Positions 54,720 through 64,000 are shown, numbered from the stretch's first letter. The stretch: 64,000 bases of DNA from Novispirillum itersonii (GCF_014205675.1 NZ_JACIIX010000008.1:124001-188000); one strand, 5' to 3'. Notes: a model not told the origin generated them from the letters alone. Numbers and translations: made by a program.

Positions 54720-55858
54720 CGGCGAACTCCCGTGTTCAGGTGGCGCTCAAGATACTGGCTGTAACGCGCCATGAAGTAGCAGAAGAGGAAGTAGATCAGG
54801 GCGGTGAAGACATAGGCTTCCACGTAGAACGGACGCCACAGCGGGTCCGTCAGGGCGGTCTTCACGGTATTCAGCAGGTCGAACAGACCGACGATGAACA
54901 CCAGGGACGTATCCTTGAACATGGAAATGAACTGGTTCACCAGCGGCGGAATAACCAGACGGATCGCCTGCGGCAGGATGATCAGACGGGTTTTCTGCCA
55001 GTAGCCGAGACCAAGGGCGTCGGCGGCTTCGTACTGGCCGCGCGGCAGGGCCTGAAGGCCGCCACGGACGGCTTCGGCCATGTAAGCACCGGTGAACAGC
55101 ACGATACCGATGAAGGCACGCAGCAGCTTGTTGATCGTCACGCCTTCCGGCAGGAACAGCGGGATCATGACCGAGGCCATGAACAGCACCGAGATCAGCG
55201 GAACGCCACGCACCAGTTCAATGTACACCACGCTGACGCTGCGGATCACCGGCAGGCTGGAGCGGCGGCCAAGCGCGGCAAGGATGCCGAGCGGGAAGGC
55301 CAGCGCAATGCCGAGCACGGAGAGCATCAGGGTCAGCGGCAGGCCGCCCCACTTTTCATTCTCGACATACGGCAGGCCAAGAATGCCGCCCCACATCAGG
55401 ATGCCGCTGCCGATGACGACCACGGCCCACAGACCCAGCAGCCGGCGCGACCAGAAGCGCGGGTTGCAGCTGACGGCCACGGCCACGATGTACAGCAGGG
55501 TGGAAACGACCGGACGCCACTGTTCCTCGTAAGGATACAGGCCGAACAGGATGAAGCGGTACTTGTTCTGCACCACCGCCCAGCAGGCGCCGACGCCGTC
55601 AACGCGGCAGGCATCGGGGGTGGCGGACGACCAGACGGAGCTGATGAAAGCCCAGTCCACAATCGGCGGCAGGATCTTGACCAGCAGGAACAGCGCCAGC
55701 AGGGTCAGGATGGTATTCGGCACGGAGCCGAACAGGTTCGACTTGGCCCAGCCGAGCAGATCCATCGACTTGGTCGGCGGATTGACCGGATAGACGGTTG
55801 CCGGTTCCTCGACGTGGGACAGCGCGTCTTCGGGATGGGGTTTGTATTCGGTGCTCAT
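54716..55858 (-). CDS. aapM: General L-amino-acid ABC permease AapM
   Basis: A 380-residue permease with a long N-terminal extension typical of AapM and HisMQ-type C-terminal domain. [28 protein letters not shown] is the coupling (EAA) loop and [25 protein letters not shown] the preceding conserved stretch. Two bases separate it from the aapQ stop; four-base overlap with aapP. Confidence 0.94.
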   Translation of the reverse strand: MSTEYKPHPEDALSHVEEPATVYPVNPPTKSMDLLGWAKSNLFGSVPNTILTLLALFLLVKILPPIVDWAFISSVWSSATPDACRVDGVGACWAVVQNKYRFILFGLYPYEEQWRPVVSTLLYIVAVAVSCNPRFWSRRLLGLWAVVVIGSGILMWGGILGLPYVENEKWGGLPLTLMLSVLGIALAFPLGILAALGRRSSLPVIRSVSVVYIELVRGVPLISVLFMASVMIPLFLPEGVTINKLLRAFIGIVLFTGAYMAEAVRGGLQALPRGQYEAADALGLGYWQKTRLIILPQAIRLVIPPLVNQFISMFKDTSLVFIVGLFDLLNTVKTALTDPLWRPFYVEAYVFTALIYFLFCYFMARYSQYLERHLNTGVRR

Positions 55859-55860
55859 AC

Positions 55861-57042
55861 TTACCGGCCTCCCCGCAGCGAGATGTGCCCGTTATACCAG
55901 TTCATGAAGGCGGAGATGGTCAGCGAGACCGTCAGGTACGCCAGCATGATCATCGCCACACCTTCAACCGCCTGACCGGTCTGGTTGATGGTGGTGTTGG
56001 CGGTGCCGACCAGATCGGGGTAACCGATGGCCACGGCAAGCGAGGAGTTTTTCACAAGGTTGAGATACTGGCTGGTCAGTGGCGGAATGACGACGCGCAG
56101 CGCCTGCGGCAGCAGGATCAGACGGACGACAAGGCCACGGCGCAGGCCCAGGGCAACGGCCGCCTCGGTCTGGCCCCACGGCACGGCGATGATGCCGCCG
56201 CGGACGATTTCGGCGATGAACGAGGAGGTGTACAGGCTCAGGCCCAGCAGCAGCGCGGCAAATTCCGGAGAAATCAGCGCCCCGCCGGAGAAGTTGAAGC
56301 CGGTCAGGGCCGGGACATCAAACGCGGTCGGTGCCCCGCCGATCAGCCACCCGACCGTCGGCAGGCCGATCAGGGCGGCAAGGCCGGGGATCAGCACGTT
56401 CGGGCGGTTGCCGGTTTCGGCCTGCACCCGGTTGGCGCGGCGGCCAAGCAGGTAAATGGCGATAACGGCGGCCAGCAGGCCGATCACGCCCAGGGTATGC
56501 CCGTGTTCCCACACCGGCCACGGGAATTTGAACCCGCGGTTGGACAGGAACCACCCTTCGGCAAACTTATGCGCCTGACGCGGGCTGGGCAGCGATACCG
56601 TGATCAGGGCGTACCAGAAGAACAGCTGCAACAGCAGCGGAATGTTCCGCAGGCCTTCCACATAGACTGTGGCCAGACGGGCCACCAGCCAGTTGGAGGA
56701 CAGGCGGGAAACCCCGATGACAGTGCCGAGGACGGTGGCGATCACCACACCGAAGACCGCAACCTTCAGGGTGTTGAGCAGCCCGACGATGATCACGCGG
56801 CCGAACGTGTCGGCGGGGGTGTAGGAAATGACGCTTTCGGAAACGTCGAAGCCGGCTTCGCGGCTTAAGAAACCAAGGCCGGTGGCGATTTGGCGGACTT
56901 CAAGGTTATGGATGGTATTGCTGACCAGATAGCCGATCAGCCCCACGAACAACCCGAGAACCACGATCTGTGCAATGATGCCGCGGACACGGACATCATT
57001 GAAGAACGACGCGCCAGACCGTCCTTTGTTGGGTTCGGTCAT
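55861..57042 (-). CDS. aapQ: General L-amino-acid ABC permease AapQ
   Basis: A 393-residue permease. VYVEGLRNIPLLLQLFFWYALI and EIVRGGIIAVPWGQTEAAVALGLRRG (EAA loop) are AapQ landmarks, with about eight helices and a large periplasmic/cytoplasmic insert. It starts 79 bp after aapJ; that gap contains a stem-loop at 57069-57099. Confidence 0.94.
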   Translation of the reverse strand: MTEPNKGRSGASFFNDVRVRGIIAQIVVLGLFVGLIGYLVSNTIHNLEVRQIATGLGFLSREAGFDVSESVISYTPADTFGRVIIVGLLNTLKVAVFGVVIATVLGTVIGVSRLSSNWLVARLATVYVEGLRNIPLLLQLFFWYALITVSLPSPRQAHKFAEGWFLSNRGFKFPWPVWEHGHTLGVIGLLAAVIAIYLLGRRANRVQAETGNRPNVLIPGLAALIGLPTVGWLIGGAPTAFDVPALTGFNFSGGALISPEFAALLLGLSLYTSSFIAEIVRGGIIAVPWGQTEAAVALGLRRGLVVRLILLPQALRVVIPPLTSQYLNLVKNSSLAVAIGYPDLVGTANTTINQTGQAVEGVAMIMLAYLTVSLTISAFMNWYNGHISLRGGR

Positions 57043-57068
57043 GTCTTACTTTCCCTCATAAACATAAC

Positions 57069-57099
57069 CGCCGGTCCAGAACAGTGTCCGGGACCGGCG
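57069..57099 (-). promoter_or_regulatory. Stem-loop between aapJ and aapQ
   Basis: CGCCGGTCC pairs with GGACCGGCG (9 bp, 13-base loop), 20 bp after the aapJ stop, followed on the minus strand by GTTATGTTTATG. Likely a partial terminator or 3'-end stabiliser raising binding-protein mRNA over permease mRNA. Confidence 0.7.
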
Positions 57100-57121
57100 A
57101 TCATATGATCAGGAGTGACGT

Positions 57122-58147
57122 TTAGCGGACCGGCGGGGCGTACATCAGGCCGCCCTTGTTCCACTGCGCGTTCAGGCCGCGCTCGAGCTTGAGCGGGGTC
57201 TTCGGACCGACGTTGGCTTCGAAGCTTTCGGAGTAGTTACCGACCTGCTTAATGACGTTGTAGCCCCACTTTTCGTCCAGGCCGAGGGCGGCGCCCATGC
57301 CCGGGGTGACGCCCAGAAGACGCTTCACGTTCGGGTCAGTGGCGGTCTTGGCCACGTCATCGACGTTGGCGGAGGTGATGCCATATTCTTCACCGGAGAC
57401 CATGGCGTACTGGGTCCACTTGACGATGTCGAACCACTGGTCATCGCCATGGCGCACGGACGGGGCCAGCGGCTCCTTGGAGATGATTTCCGGCAGGATG
57501 ATGTGGTCATCCGGGGTCGGCACGTCATTGGCGCGGATCGAGGCCAGCTGGGAGGCGTCGGAGGTGTAGGCATCGCAACGGCCGGCGACGTAGGCGGCGT
57601 TGACTTCTTCCAGCTTTTCGATGGTGACCGCGTTCAGCTTCATGTTATTGGCGCGGAAGTAGTCAGCCAGGTTCTGTTCGGTGGTGGTGCCGGTCTGCAC
57701 GCAGACGGTGGCGCCGTTCAGTTCCTTGGCGCTCTTCACGCCCAGCTTCTTGGTGACCAGAAAGCCCTGACCGTCATAGTAGTTCGGCGGGGTGAAGTTC
57801 AGGCCGTTGGCGGTGTCGCGGGTCAGGGTCCAGGTGGTGTTACGGGACAGGATGTCCACTTCGCCGGATTGCAGGGCGGTCAGGCGCTGCTGGGCGGACA
57901 GCGGGACAAACTTCACCTTCTTGTCATCGCCGAACACGGCGGCGGCAACGGCACGGCAGACGTCAACGTCGAGGCCTTTCCAGTTGCCCTTGTCATCGGG
58001 GGCGGAGAAGCCCGCCAGGCCGGTGTGAACGCCGCAGACCAGTTCACCGCGCTTCTTCACCGCGTCGAGGGTCGGGCCCGCGAAAGCGGAAGTGGCGGCG
58101 AGAGAGACGGTGGCGACGGCGGTCGCTGCCAGCAGGAAACGTTTCAT
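57122..58147 (-). CDS. aapJ: General L-amino-acid binding protein AapJ
   Basis: A 341-residue periplasmic binding protein, the same length as rhizobial AapJ. Signal peptide to about residue 23 (TSAFA), then RGELVCGVHTGLAGFSAPDDKGNWKGLDVDVCRAVAAA, the SBP_bac_3 ligand-binding core, and LSRNTTWTLTRDT. Broad L-amino-acid uptake. GGAGG lies nine bases before the ATG. First gene of aapJQMP, with a long intergenic region upstream containing several GGTT/AACC dyads. Confidence 0.95.
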   Translation of the reverse strand: MKRFLLAATAVATVSLAATSAFAGPTLDAVKKRGELVCGVHTGLAGFSAPDDKGNWKGLDVDVCRAVAAAVFGDDKKVKFVPLSAQQRLTALQSGEVDILSRNTTWTLTRDTANGLNFTPPNYYDGQGFLVTKKLGVKSAKELNGATVCVQTGTTTEQNLADYFRANNMKLNAVTIEKLEEVNAAYVAGRCDAYTSDASQLASIRANDVPTPDDHIILPEIISKEPLAPSVRHGDDQWFDIVKWTQYAMVSGEEYGITSANVDDVAKTATDPNVKRLLGVTPGMGAALGLDEKWGYNVIKQVGNYSESFEANVGPKTPLKLERGLNAQWNKGGLMYAPPVR

Positions 58148-58251
58148 TAGGTTAGCCTCCGAGCTATACGGACGTGATTAAGGTCGTTTTTGGTTCCCCT
58201 CTGCCCTGCACCGGTTGCTCCGGCTCTGTCGGTTATTTTGTTACGTCTGCA

Positions 58252-58290
58252 ACGGTTTAACCGTCTTCAGGGTAACTATACAACCGGGTT
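58252..58290. promoter_or_regulatory. Paired GGTT/AACC dyads upstream of aapJ
   Basis: ACGGTT-T-AACCGT at 58252-58264 and AACC-G-GGTT at 58282-58290, with further AACC/GGTT copies near 58212 and 58314. Spacing of about 30 bp suggests cooperative sites for a regulator of the amino-acid importer. Confidence 0.4.
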
Positions 58291-58351
58291 ACGCAGGGTA
58301 GGTGAAGAGGATACTAACCCGGGATGAGGCGTTATGAAATCTCGATTGCAG

Positions 58352-58422
58352 ATTATTTTTTGAAATAAAATTACAATGTTCGATTATTATGCGAATTTAG
58401 AATTATTTTTTGGAATAAAATT
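58352..58422. repeat. Two 21-bp AT-rich direct repeats exactly 50 bp apart
   Basis: The sequence ATTATTTTTTGAAATAAAATT at 58352-58372, written here with one variable base, recurs at 58402-58422 with a single A to G change. Each copy has a T6 tract. The 50-bp offset places the tracts nearly on the same helical face, as in curved DNA. Confidence 0.85.
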
Positions 58423-58771
58423 TCCAAATGGATTGTGTTGCACCTGCGAATTTGAGCAAACGGTCAGGTTTTGGCAGTGGAATCGTCTGGGGACGGCGGA
58501 AACCCTCGGATCGCGCCGGAGGCAATGCGAAGACAGAATATTGCGTGTCTGTCATATAGGTCAGCGGTGTTGACATACCCTCCGGTGGCTTCCGGGTTTG
58601 TTTATTGCCGTCTTTTTGCCTGTTTTTCCGGTTCCGGTGGCATCCGGCGGGGTGTTGACCGCCATGGTCCTTGACCGGGGGCGGCAGAACGGGAGACATA
58701 AAGTATCGTGATGACCGCTGGCCCTGTCAGCGTGTCTTGCGCGTCTCTTTTACTCGCGGTATATCAGCGAC

Positions 58772-59944
58772 ATGACTCTGTCCGATCTCCTCATCACTGA
58801 CACCGATGCCCTGAAGGCCTTCTGCGACCGGCAGAAGGGGGTACCGTTCGTCACCGTCGATACCGAATTTCTGCGCGAAAAAACGTTCTGGCCGCAGGTA
58901 TGCCTGATCCAGATCGGCGGCCCGAAGGAAGCGGTGTGTATTGACCCACTGGCAGAAGGGTTGGATATGACCCCTCTGTACGGTCTGATGCGCGACCGCT
59001 CGGTGTTGAAAGTCTTCCACGCCGCCCGGCAGGATCTGGAAATCTTCCATAACCTGATGGGAGAGATCCCGGCCCCGCTGTTTGATACGCAGGTGGCGGC
59101 GATGGTCTGCGGATTCGGCGATTCGGTCGGCTATGAAACGCTGGTCAACAAGCTGGCCAAAGCCCACATCGACAAATCGATGCGCTTCACCGACTGGGCC
59201 CGCCGGCCGCTGAGTGATCAGCAGGTGCGCTATGCCCTGTCGGACGTCACCCATCTGCGGGTGGTGTATGAAAAGCTGGCCCGCCGTCTGGAAAGCACCT
59301 CCCGGGCGGAATGGCTCCAGGAAGAGATGGCTTTTCTGACTGATACCGCCAACTACCGGGTTGATCCGCTGGAGGCCTGGCGGCGGATCAAGACCCGGAC
59401 CAAGACTCCGCGCTTCCTTGGCATCGTCAAGGCGCTGGCGGAGTGGCGTGAGGTCGAGGCCCAGACCCGGGATATTCCGCGGCAGCGGATGCTGCGTGAT
59501 GAGACCCTGCTGGAAATTGCCGCGCATGCGCCGACCACGGCGGATCAGCTGGAACGGACCCGTGGGTTCTCCAAGGGGCAGGCCGAAGGCCGGATGGGCG
59601 CGGCGATTCTCGATGCTGTGGCCCGTGGCAAGCTGATGCCGATGGAAGATCTGCCGGACCCGCCTGACCGCAAAGAGATCCCGCCGGGTGTCGGCCCGAT
59701 CTGCGATCTGCTGAAGGTCCTGCTGAAAATGCGCTGCGAAGAGCACGATGTGGCGCAGAAGCTGGTGGCCTCCAGTGAGGATCTGGAAGCGATCGCCATG
59801 GACGATGACGCCGATGTGATGGCGATGAAGGGCTGGCGGCGCGAAATTTTCGGCGATGACGCCATTGCCCTGAAGCATGGCCGTCTGGCTCTCTGCCTGT
59901 CCAAGGACGGCAAGCGGGTTGAGGCGGTGGAGATCGAGGACTGA
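58772..59944 (+). CDS. rnd: Ribonuclease D
   Basis: A 390-residue DEDDy 3'-5' exoribonuclease for tRNA and stable RNA maturation. Exo I FVTVDTEFLRE, Exo II VFHAARQDLEIF, Exo III region DQQVRYALSDVTHL with the Tyr and Asp of the DEDDy class. The HRDC domain (about 205-285) includes RDIPRQRMLRDETLLEIA. The ATG at 58772 begins MTLSDLLITDTDAL, as in other alphaproteobacteria. A perfect palindromic terminator follows. Confidence 0.95.
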   Translation: MTLSDLLITDTDALKAFCDRQKGVPFVTVDTEFLREKTFWPQVCLIQIGGPKEAVCIDPLAEGLDMTPLYGLMRDRSVLKVFHAARQDLEIFHNLMGEIPAPLFDTQVAAMVCGFGDSVGYETLVNKLAKAHIDKSMRFTDWARRPLSDQQVRYALSDVTHLRVVYEKLARRLESTSRAEWLQEEMAFLTDTANYRVDPLEAWRRIKTRTKTPRFLGIVKALAEWREVEAQTRDIPRQRMLRDETLLEIAAHAPTTADQLERTRGFSKGQAEGRMGAAILDAVARGKLMPMEDLPDPPDRKEIPPGVGPICDLLKVLLKMRCEEHDVAQKLVASSEDLEAIAMDDDADVMAMKGWRREIFGDDAIALKHGRLALCLSKDGKRVEAVEIED

Positions 59945-59968
59945 GCCGTTTGCTCTGAGACTGTGGTC

Positions 59969-60019
59969 CCAAAACAATCGGGCCGCTCCCACAGGAAGGG
60001 AGCGGCCCGATTGTTTTGG
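59969..60019. terminator. Perfect 22-bp inverted repeat, bidirectional terminator
   Basis: Arms CCAAAACAATCGGGCCGCTC... at 59969-59990 and their exact complement at 59998-60019 surround the loop ACAGGAA. AAAACAA/TTGTTTT ends act as T tracts in both directions, between convergent rnd and ppx. Confidence 0.93.
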
Positions 60020-60097
60020 TATCTTCAGGGCTGCTTCCGGGCGCGGGTCGAGGCTGTGACCTGCGCACCGGAAGGACCTGCCCGGGTGGGGCGGCGG

Positions 60098-61585
60098 TCA
60101 CACCGTGATGATCTTCGGGGTCAGTCCCAGCTCCGCCGCCAGCCGCTCAAAGCGCTTGCTGAACAGCTCCGGGTAATAAATCGGATCTCCGGCGGGCAGG
60201 CCGAGCATCAGGGTGGTCTCCCCACGCTCCAGCCGGGTGCGGGCCAGCAGGCCGGGCGCGCCGCCGCTGATGGTGTGGCCAAGGCGCAGGGCCGCGCCGA
60301 TGGTGCGCACCCGGCGGGTGCGGTCCGGGGTCAGCAGGGCCGCCGCTTTGGTCACTAAGGGCAGGTCTTCCTCGGCACTGTAGCGGTGGTAGACCGCCAG
60401 AGCCAGACCGGCCCGGTCGGTGTGGCTGAGACCCATGAACGGCAGCCGCAGCACCTTCAGGAATGCCTGCTCGGCCCGGTAATCCGGGTGCTCATCCCAG
60501 AAGATATCGCCCAGCAGGCAGGCGGCGCTGCGCAGGCGGGCAAGGTGCGGGGTTTCATCCGGGAACAGCGGGCTCATCCATTCCATCAGTTCCCGCCCGT
60601 GCTCGGGGAAGCGCCCGGCGGCGCGGGCCCATTCGGTGGCGGCGGACAGCAGCGGATCGCCGTCCCGCATGGTGTCGGGCAGCGACAGATAAAACTGGCC
60701 TTCCCGCATCCCGTAAACGGAGAACACCAGAGACTCCGGCTGGGCTTTCCGCAGCAGCACTTCCAGAAGCTGGGCGGCCAGCGGCAGCTGTGGCGCGCGG
60801 CGGCGGGAGACGCCTTTCATCTTTTCCAGACTGCGCGCCGGCTGGCGGCTGATCTGGCCGATCAGCTTCAGGGCCTGCGCATAGGGCAGGGTGAAGTTGT
60901 CCAGCACATGAATCGGGTAATCAAGCTGGGCGATGATCGCCTGTGCCAGAGTGCGCCACGACCCACCGACGGCATACAGGTGCCGCCCTTTGGCTTCCGG
61001 CAGGAAGTCGACCGATTTCAGGCGGTCTTCCATCATGTCCTGCGCCCGCTGGCGCAGGCCGTGGGAATTTTCCTGAAGGCGGAGCACCCCCAGCGGAACA
61101 GTGGTGAAGCGGCCGATGTTCATGCCGGAGACCATCACCAGCTCCAGCGAGCCGCCGCCGAGGTCGCAGACAATACCGTCGGCATCCGGCATCGAACACA
61201 GCACGCCAAAAGCGGCGCGGCGGGCTTCTTCCTCACCGGTCAGCAGATCAATGCGGATTCCGCTGCGGCGTTCCACTTCCTGAAGGAAAGCCGGGCCGTC
61301 CTCGGCATCGCGGCAGGCGGCGGTGGCCAGCACATCCAGCCGTTCCACCTTCATGGCGCGGGCCAGATGAACGAAACGTTCAATGGCGGCCAGCGCCATC
61401 GGGACCCCGTCGGGGTTCAGGCGTCCGGTGCTTTCCAGCCCGGCCCCCAGCGCACAGGTGGCTTTCTCGTTGAACAGGGCCAGCGGAGTCCGGTGCAGGC
61501 CGTCATAGACCACGAGGCGGACGGTATTGGACCCGATGTCGAGAACGCCAATGGGTTTGCGGTGGTTGGGGGAAACGAGGGTCAT
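60098..61585 (-). CDS. ppx: Exopolyphosphatase / Ppx-GppA family phosphatase
   Basis: A 495-residue Ppx/GppA enzyme. ASKHA ATPase motifs GVLDIGSNTVRLVVYD and GIVCDLGGGSLELV, the catalytic-type Glu in LLTGEEEARRAAFGV, and a C-terminal HD-like helical domain (about 310-495). Degrades polyphosphate and possibly pppGpp. Next to ppk1 on the same strand with a 161-bp gap containing a hairpin, so the pair makes and breaks polyphosphate. Confidence 0.93.
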   Translation of the reverse strand: MTLVSPNHRKPIGVLDIGSNTVRLVVYDGLHRTPLALFNEKATCALGAGLESTGRLNPDGVPMALAAIERFVHLARAMKVERLDVLATAACRDAEDGPAFLQEVERRSGIRIDLLTGEEEARRAAFGVLCSMPDADGIVCDLGGGSLELVMVSGMNIGRFTTVPLGVLRLQENSHGLRQRAQDMMEDRLKSVDFLPEAKGRHLYAVGGSWRTLAQAIIAQLDYPIHVLDNFTLPYAQALKLIGQISRQPARSLEKMKGVSRRRAPQLPLAAQLLEVLLRKAQPESLVFSVYGMREGQFYLSLPDTMRDGDPLLSAATEWARAAGRFPEHGRELMEWMSPLFPDETPHLARLRSAACLLGDIFWDEHPDYRAEQAFLKVLRLPFMGLSHTDRAGLALAVYHRYSAEEDLPLVTKAAALLTPDRTRRVRTIGAALRLGHTISGGAPGLLARTRLERGETTLMLGLPAGDPIYYPELFSKRFERLAAELGLTPKIITV

Positions 61586-61701
61586 GCCGAGGGAAAACTC
61601 CGGCTGTCAGCAACAGAAAGCGAATGAGGCAAAAGTCTTAGCAGATTTTGCCCCGCCCCCGCCAGCAGAAGCCGACCGGGGTTGGAATCACTGTGAAAAG
61701 T

Positions 61702-61735
61702 CTGCGGACGGTCCGGTTTCCGGCTCCGTCCGCAG
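61702..61735 (-). terminator. Stem-loop between ppk1 and ppx
   Basis: CTGCGGACGG pairs with CCGTCCGCAG (10 bp) around an inner TCCGG/CCGGA hairpin. On the minus strand it is followed by ACTTTTC. It may terminate ppk1 mRNA partly and reduce ppx expression. Confidence 0.7.
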
Positions 61736-61746
61736 GGGTGTTCCGG

Positions 61747-63894
61747 TCAGTCGCGCAGGTAGGCCAGTTTCGGCACCTTCTTTATCTGATGCTGGAGGGC
61801 GCTGCCCCGGCCCGACAGCGACGGATTGGTCATGAAGTAGACGTGGGCGGAAAAGGCGCGGTCGTCACATTCAACCCGTCTGAAGGTGCCATCGGGTTGC
61901 AGGTACCAGCTCTGCGCTTCGTCCTTCAGGTTGGCGACCATGATCTGGTCCAGAACCTGCGCATGCACGGTCGGGTTTTCGATCGGCACCAGATGCTCCA
62001 CCCGGTGAATCAGGTTGCGCGGCATCCAGTCGGCGGAGGACATGTAGATCTTGGCCTGACGTCCCGGCAGCTTGCCACCGTTGCCGAACACGATAATGCG
62101 GGAATGTTCAAGGAAGCGGCCGATCATCGATTTGACGCGGATGTTCTCGCTCAGGCCCGGCACCCCCGGGCGCAGGCAGCAGATGCCCCGGATCACCAGA
62201 TCCACCTGTACCCCGGCACAGGAGGCGACATACAGCTTGTCGATCACCACCTCATCGACCAGCGAATTCATCTTCGCCCAGATTGCCGCCGGTTTCCCGG
62301 CCTTGGCGTTGGCGATTTCGTCGTCAATCAGGCCGAGCAGGCGGTCGCGCAGGCCGAGCGGGGCAATCGCCAGTTTGTCCATGTGTTCCGGCTTGGCATA
62401 ACCGGTCATGAAGTTGAAGGCCTTCAGCGCATCCAGACACAGCTGGCGGTCGGCCGAGAAGAAGCTGAGATCGGTGTAGATCTTGGCGGTGATCGGGTGG
62501 TAGTTGCCGGTGCCAAAGTGGACATAAGAGCGCAGCTCCGCCCCTTCCCGCCGGGTAACGAGGCTGATTTTGGCATGGGTTTTCAGGTCGATGAAGCCAT
62601 AGACCACGTTAACCCCGGCGCGTTCCAGATCGCGGGCCCACTGAATGTTGGCCTCTTCGTCAAAGCGGGCCTTCAGTTCCACCATGGCGGTGACGGATTT
62701 GCCGTTTTCCGCCGCCTCGATCAGGGCGGCGACGATCGGGCTGCCCTTGGAGGTGCGGTACAGGGTCTGCTTGATTGACATCACCTGCGGGTCGCGGGCG
62801 GCCTGCCGCAGGAACTGCACCACCACGTCGAAGGATTCGTAGGGGTGATGGACGATGATATCCTTCTGACGGATCGCGGCGAAGCAGTCGCCGCCGAAAT
62901 CGCGGATCCGTTCCGGGAAGCGGATATTGAACGGCACGAACTGAAGATCCGGGCGTTCGTCGGTGATCAGCTTGCGGGTGTCGGCCATGCCGATCAGCCC
63001 TTCGATGCGGAACACGTCTTCCGGGGCGACATGCATTTCATCGCAGATGATCTTGAACAGGTCATCGGGCATGTCGGCATTCAGGGTCAGGCGGATGCAG
63101 TGGCCACGGCGGCGGCGCTTCAGCGCGCTTTCAAACGACTGCACCAGATCCTGCGCCTCTTCGTCGATTTCCATTTCGGAATCGCGGATGACGCGGAAAT
63201 GACCGGTCTTGACCACATCAAAGCCGGGGAACAGGTGGTCAAGGAACAGCTTGACGCATTCTTCCAGCTGGAGGAAGCGCAGGTCATCGCCCGGCAGGCG
63301 GATGAAGCGGTCCAGCCCCGGCGGCAGCGGCACCAGCGCCTGCAACAGTTCCTGATCGGTGCGGCGGGTCAGGTGCAGGATCAGCGCATGGGCCAGATTG
63401 GGAATGAAGGGGAACGGGTGGGCCGGGTCAATCGCCAGCGGGGTCAGCACCGGGAAGATCAGGTCCATGAAATGGCGTTCCAGCCATGCCTTATCCTGAT
63501 CGGTCAGCTGGCTGACGGCGACGACGTGGATGCCGTTGGCATCCAGTTCCTTGCACAGCTCGTTCCAGACCCGGCTCTGATGTTCAATCAGGTTACGGGC
63601 CTGTTTGTTGATGGCGTCCAGCTGCTGGGCCGGGGTCAGGCCGTCATGGCTGCGGCTGGTTACCCCGGCATGGACCTGCCCCTTCAGCCCGGCGACGCGC
63701 ACCATGTAGAATTCGTCGAGGTTGGAGGCCGAGATTGACAGAAAACGCAGCCGTTCCAGCAGCGGGTGGCGGCGGTTTTCCGACTCTTCCAGCACGCGGG
63801 TGTTGAACGCCAGCCATGACTGTTCCCGGTTGATGAAGCGTTCCGGGCTGGTCGCGGTGATCGGCTGGGCGGCGGAGGGGGCGGCAACGGTCAT
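61747..63894 (-). CDS. ppk1: Polyphosphate kinase 1
   Basis: A 715-residue enzyme that polymerises ATP gamma-phosphate into polyphosphate. N-terminal domain [18 protein letters not shown], then [15 protein letters not shown]. The C-terminal phospholipase-D-like domains carry the catalytic histidines in [11 protein letters not shown] and [11 protein letters not shown]. The ATG at 63894 has CAGGAT upstream, but the frame stays open through the right edge, with an Ala/Thr-rich sequence in front ([20 protein letters not shown]), so translation may begin outside the window. Together with ppx it sets polyphosphate levels. Confidence 0.94.
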   Translation of the reverse strand: MTVAAPSAAQPITATSPERFINREQSWLAFNTRVLEESENRRHPLLERLRFLSISASNLDEFYMVRVAGLKGQVHAGVTSRSHDGLTPAQQLDAINKQARNLIEHQSRVWNELCKELDANGIHVVAVSQLTDQDKAWLERHFMDLIFPVLTPLAIDPAHPFPFIPNLAHALILHLTRRTDQELLQALVPLPPGLDRFIRLPGDDLRFLQLEECVKLFLDHLFPGFDVVKTGHFRVIRDSEMEIDEEAQDLVQSFESALKRRRRGHCIRLTLNADMPDDLFKIICDEMHVAPEDVFRIEGLIGMADTRKLITDERPDLQFVPFNIRFPERIRDFGGDCFAAIRQKDIIVHHPYESFDVVVQFLRQAARDPQVMSIKQTLYRTSKGSPIVAALIEAAENGKSVTAMVELKARFDEEANIQWARDLERAGVNVVYGFIDLKTHAKISLVTRREGAELRSYVHFGTGNYHPITAKIYTDLSFFSADRQLCLDALKAFNFMTGYAKPEHMDKLAIAPLGLRDRLLGLIDDEIANAKAGKPAAIWAKMNSLVDEVVIDKLYVASCAGVQVDLVIRGICCLRPGVPGLSENIRVKSMIGRFLEHSRIIVFGNGGKLPGRQAKIYMSSADWMPRNLIHRVEHLVPIENPTVHAQVLDQIMVANLKDEAQSWYLQPDGTFRRVECDDRAFSAHVYFMTNPSLSGRGSALQHQIKKVPKLAYLRD

Positions 63895-64000
63895 GTCGGC
63901 ATCCTGCTGAGTCGTGGGTGCGGAAAGAGATTCGCCGGTGACAGCCTTCGCGGTCCCGGGGGCGGCACCGGCCTTGGTCCGGGCGGCGGCGCGCCCGGAG

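Larger units (their letters stand above)
58148..58771. other. Intergenic region (624 bp), strongly AT-rich in its middle
   Basis: No gene supported; a 65-codon frame at 58376-58573 has no ribosome site or family match. It lies between divergent aapJ and rnd. Near aapJ there are GGTT/AACC dyads; at 58330-58440 there is a sharp AT-rich block with two phased 21-bp repeats. The segment 58440-58771 returns to normal composition and should hold the rnd promoter. Confidence 0.65.

Noticed and set aside
58376-58573. A 65-codon frame starting in the AT-rich block
   Set aside because: No ribosome site, abrupt change from AT-rich to GC-rich codon use inside the frame, and no recognisable family.

Overview
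The window is GC-rich, densely coding DNA typical of an alphaproteobacterial chromosome. Pointers are the sdhC-sdhD-sdhA-sdhB order, an AapJQMP amino-acid transporter, a ppk-ppx-rnd-aspS neighbourhood, a DUF1849 (EipB-like) envelope protein, an ELM1-type protein, a fused indolepyruvate oxidoreductase and three chemoreceptors. A free-living, motile member of the Rhodospirillales or a neighbouring order would fit. I cannot name a species. No rRNA, tRNA, CRISPR array, transposase or prophage gene was recognised.

Layout. 1-4467 (+): a molybdenum hydroxylase large subunit cut by the left edge, then cysQ, a Sua5-type tRNA-modification gene and a glyoxalase-like gene, packed with stop/start overlaps. 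4512-9013 (-): two chemoreceptors flank a secreted single-Cache protein and three 63-bp palindromic repeats. 9306-12695 (-): the succinate dehydrogenase operon. 13308-17623: a HerA-like ATPase, a thioredoxin-NHL protein and a double universal stress protein. 17813-24805: PhoX phosphatase, two tandem-duplicated EamA transporters with a strongly foldable leader, ChaC and a dCache chemoreceptor. 25064-27862: pyrE, an atypical crotonase and an ELM1 protein.

27956-44971 is the most interesting part: two divergent units around a 240-bp AT-containing promoter region. Leftward lie a KynB-like formylkynurenine formamidase carrying an in-frame TGA, and an ABC importer of the tryptophan-transporter type. 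Rightward lies an apparently complete aerobic 2-aminobenzoyl-CoA (anthraniloyl-CoA) module: bifunctional monooxygenase/reductase, SDR, MarR regulator, atypical crotonase, acyl-CoA dehydrogenase, CoA ligase, five-gene LIV-type importer, thioesterase and RidA. I infer a tryptophan/kynurenine to anthranilate to CoA-ester route, in which RidA and the crotonase may carry out deamination and hydrolytic ring opening.

44978-64000: DUF808 membrane protein, a fused indolepyruvate:ferredoxin oxidoreductase (also aromatic amino-acid catabolism) with dyad elements upstream, an AhpD-like protein, DUF1849, aspS, aapJQMP, an AT-rich intergenic region with 50-bp-phased repeats, rnd, ppx and ppk1. The ppk1 frame stays open to the right edge.

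Gene identities rest on motif and family recognition by eye. RNA structures and operators come from hand-matched complementarity and were not folded or searched by computer.
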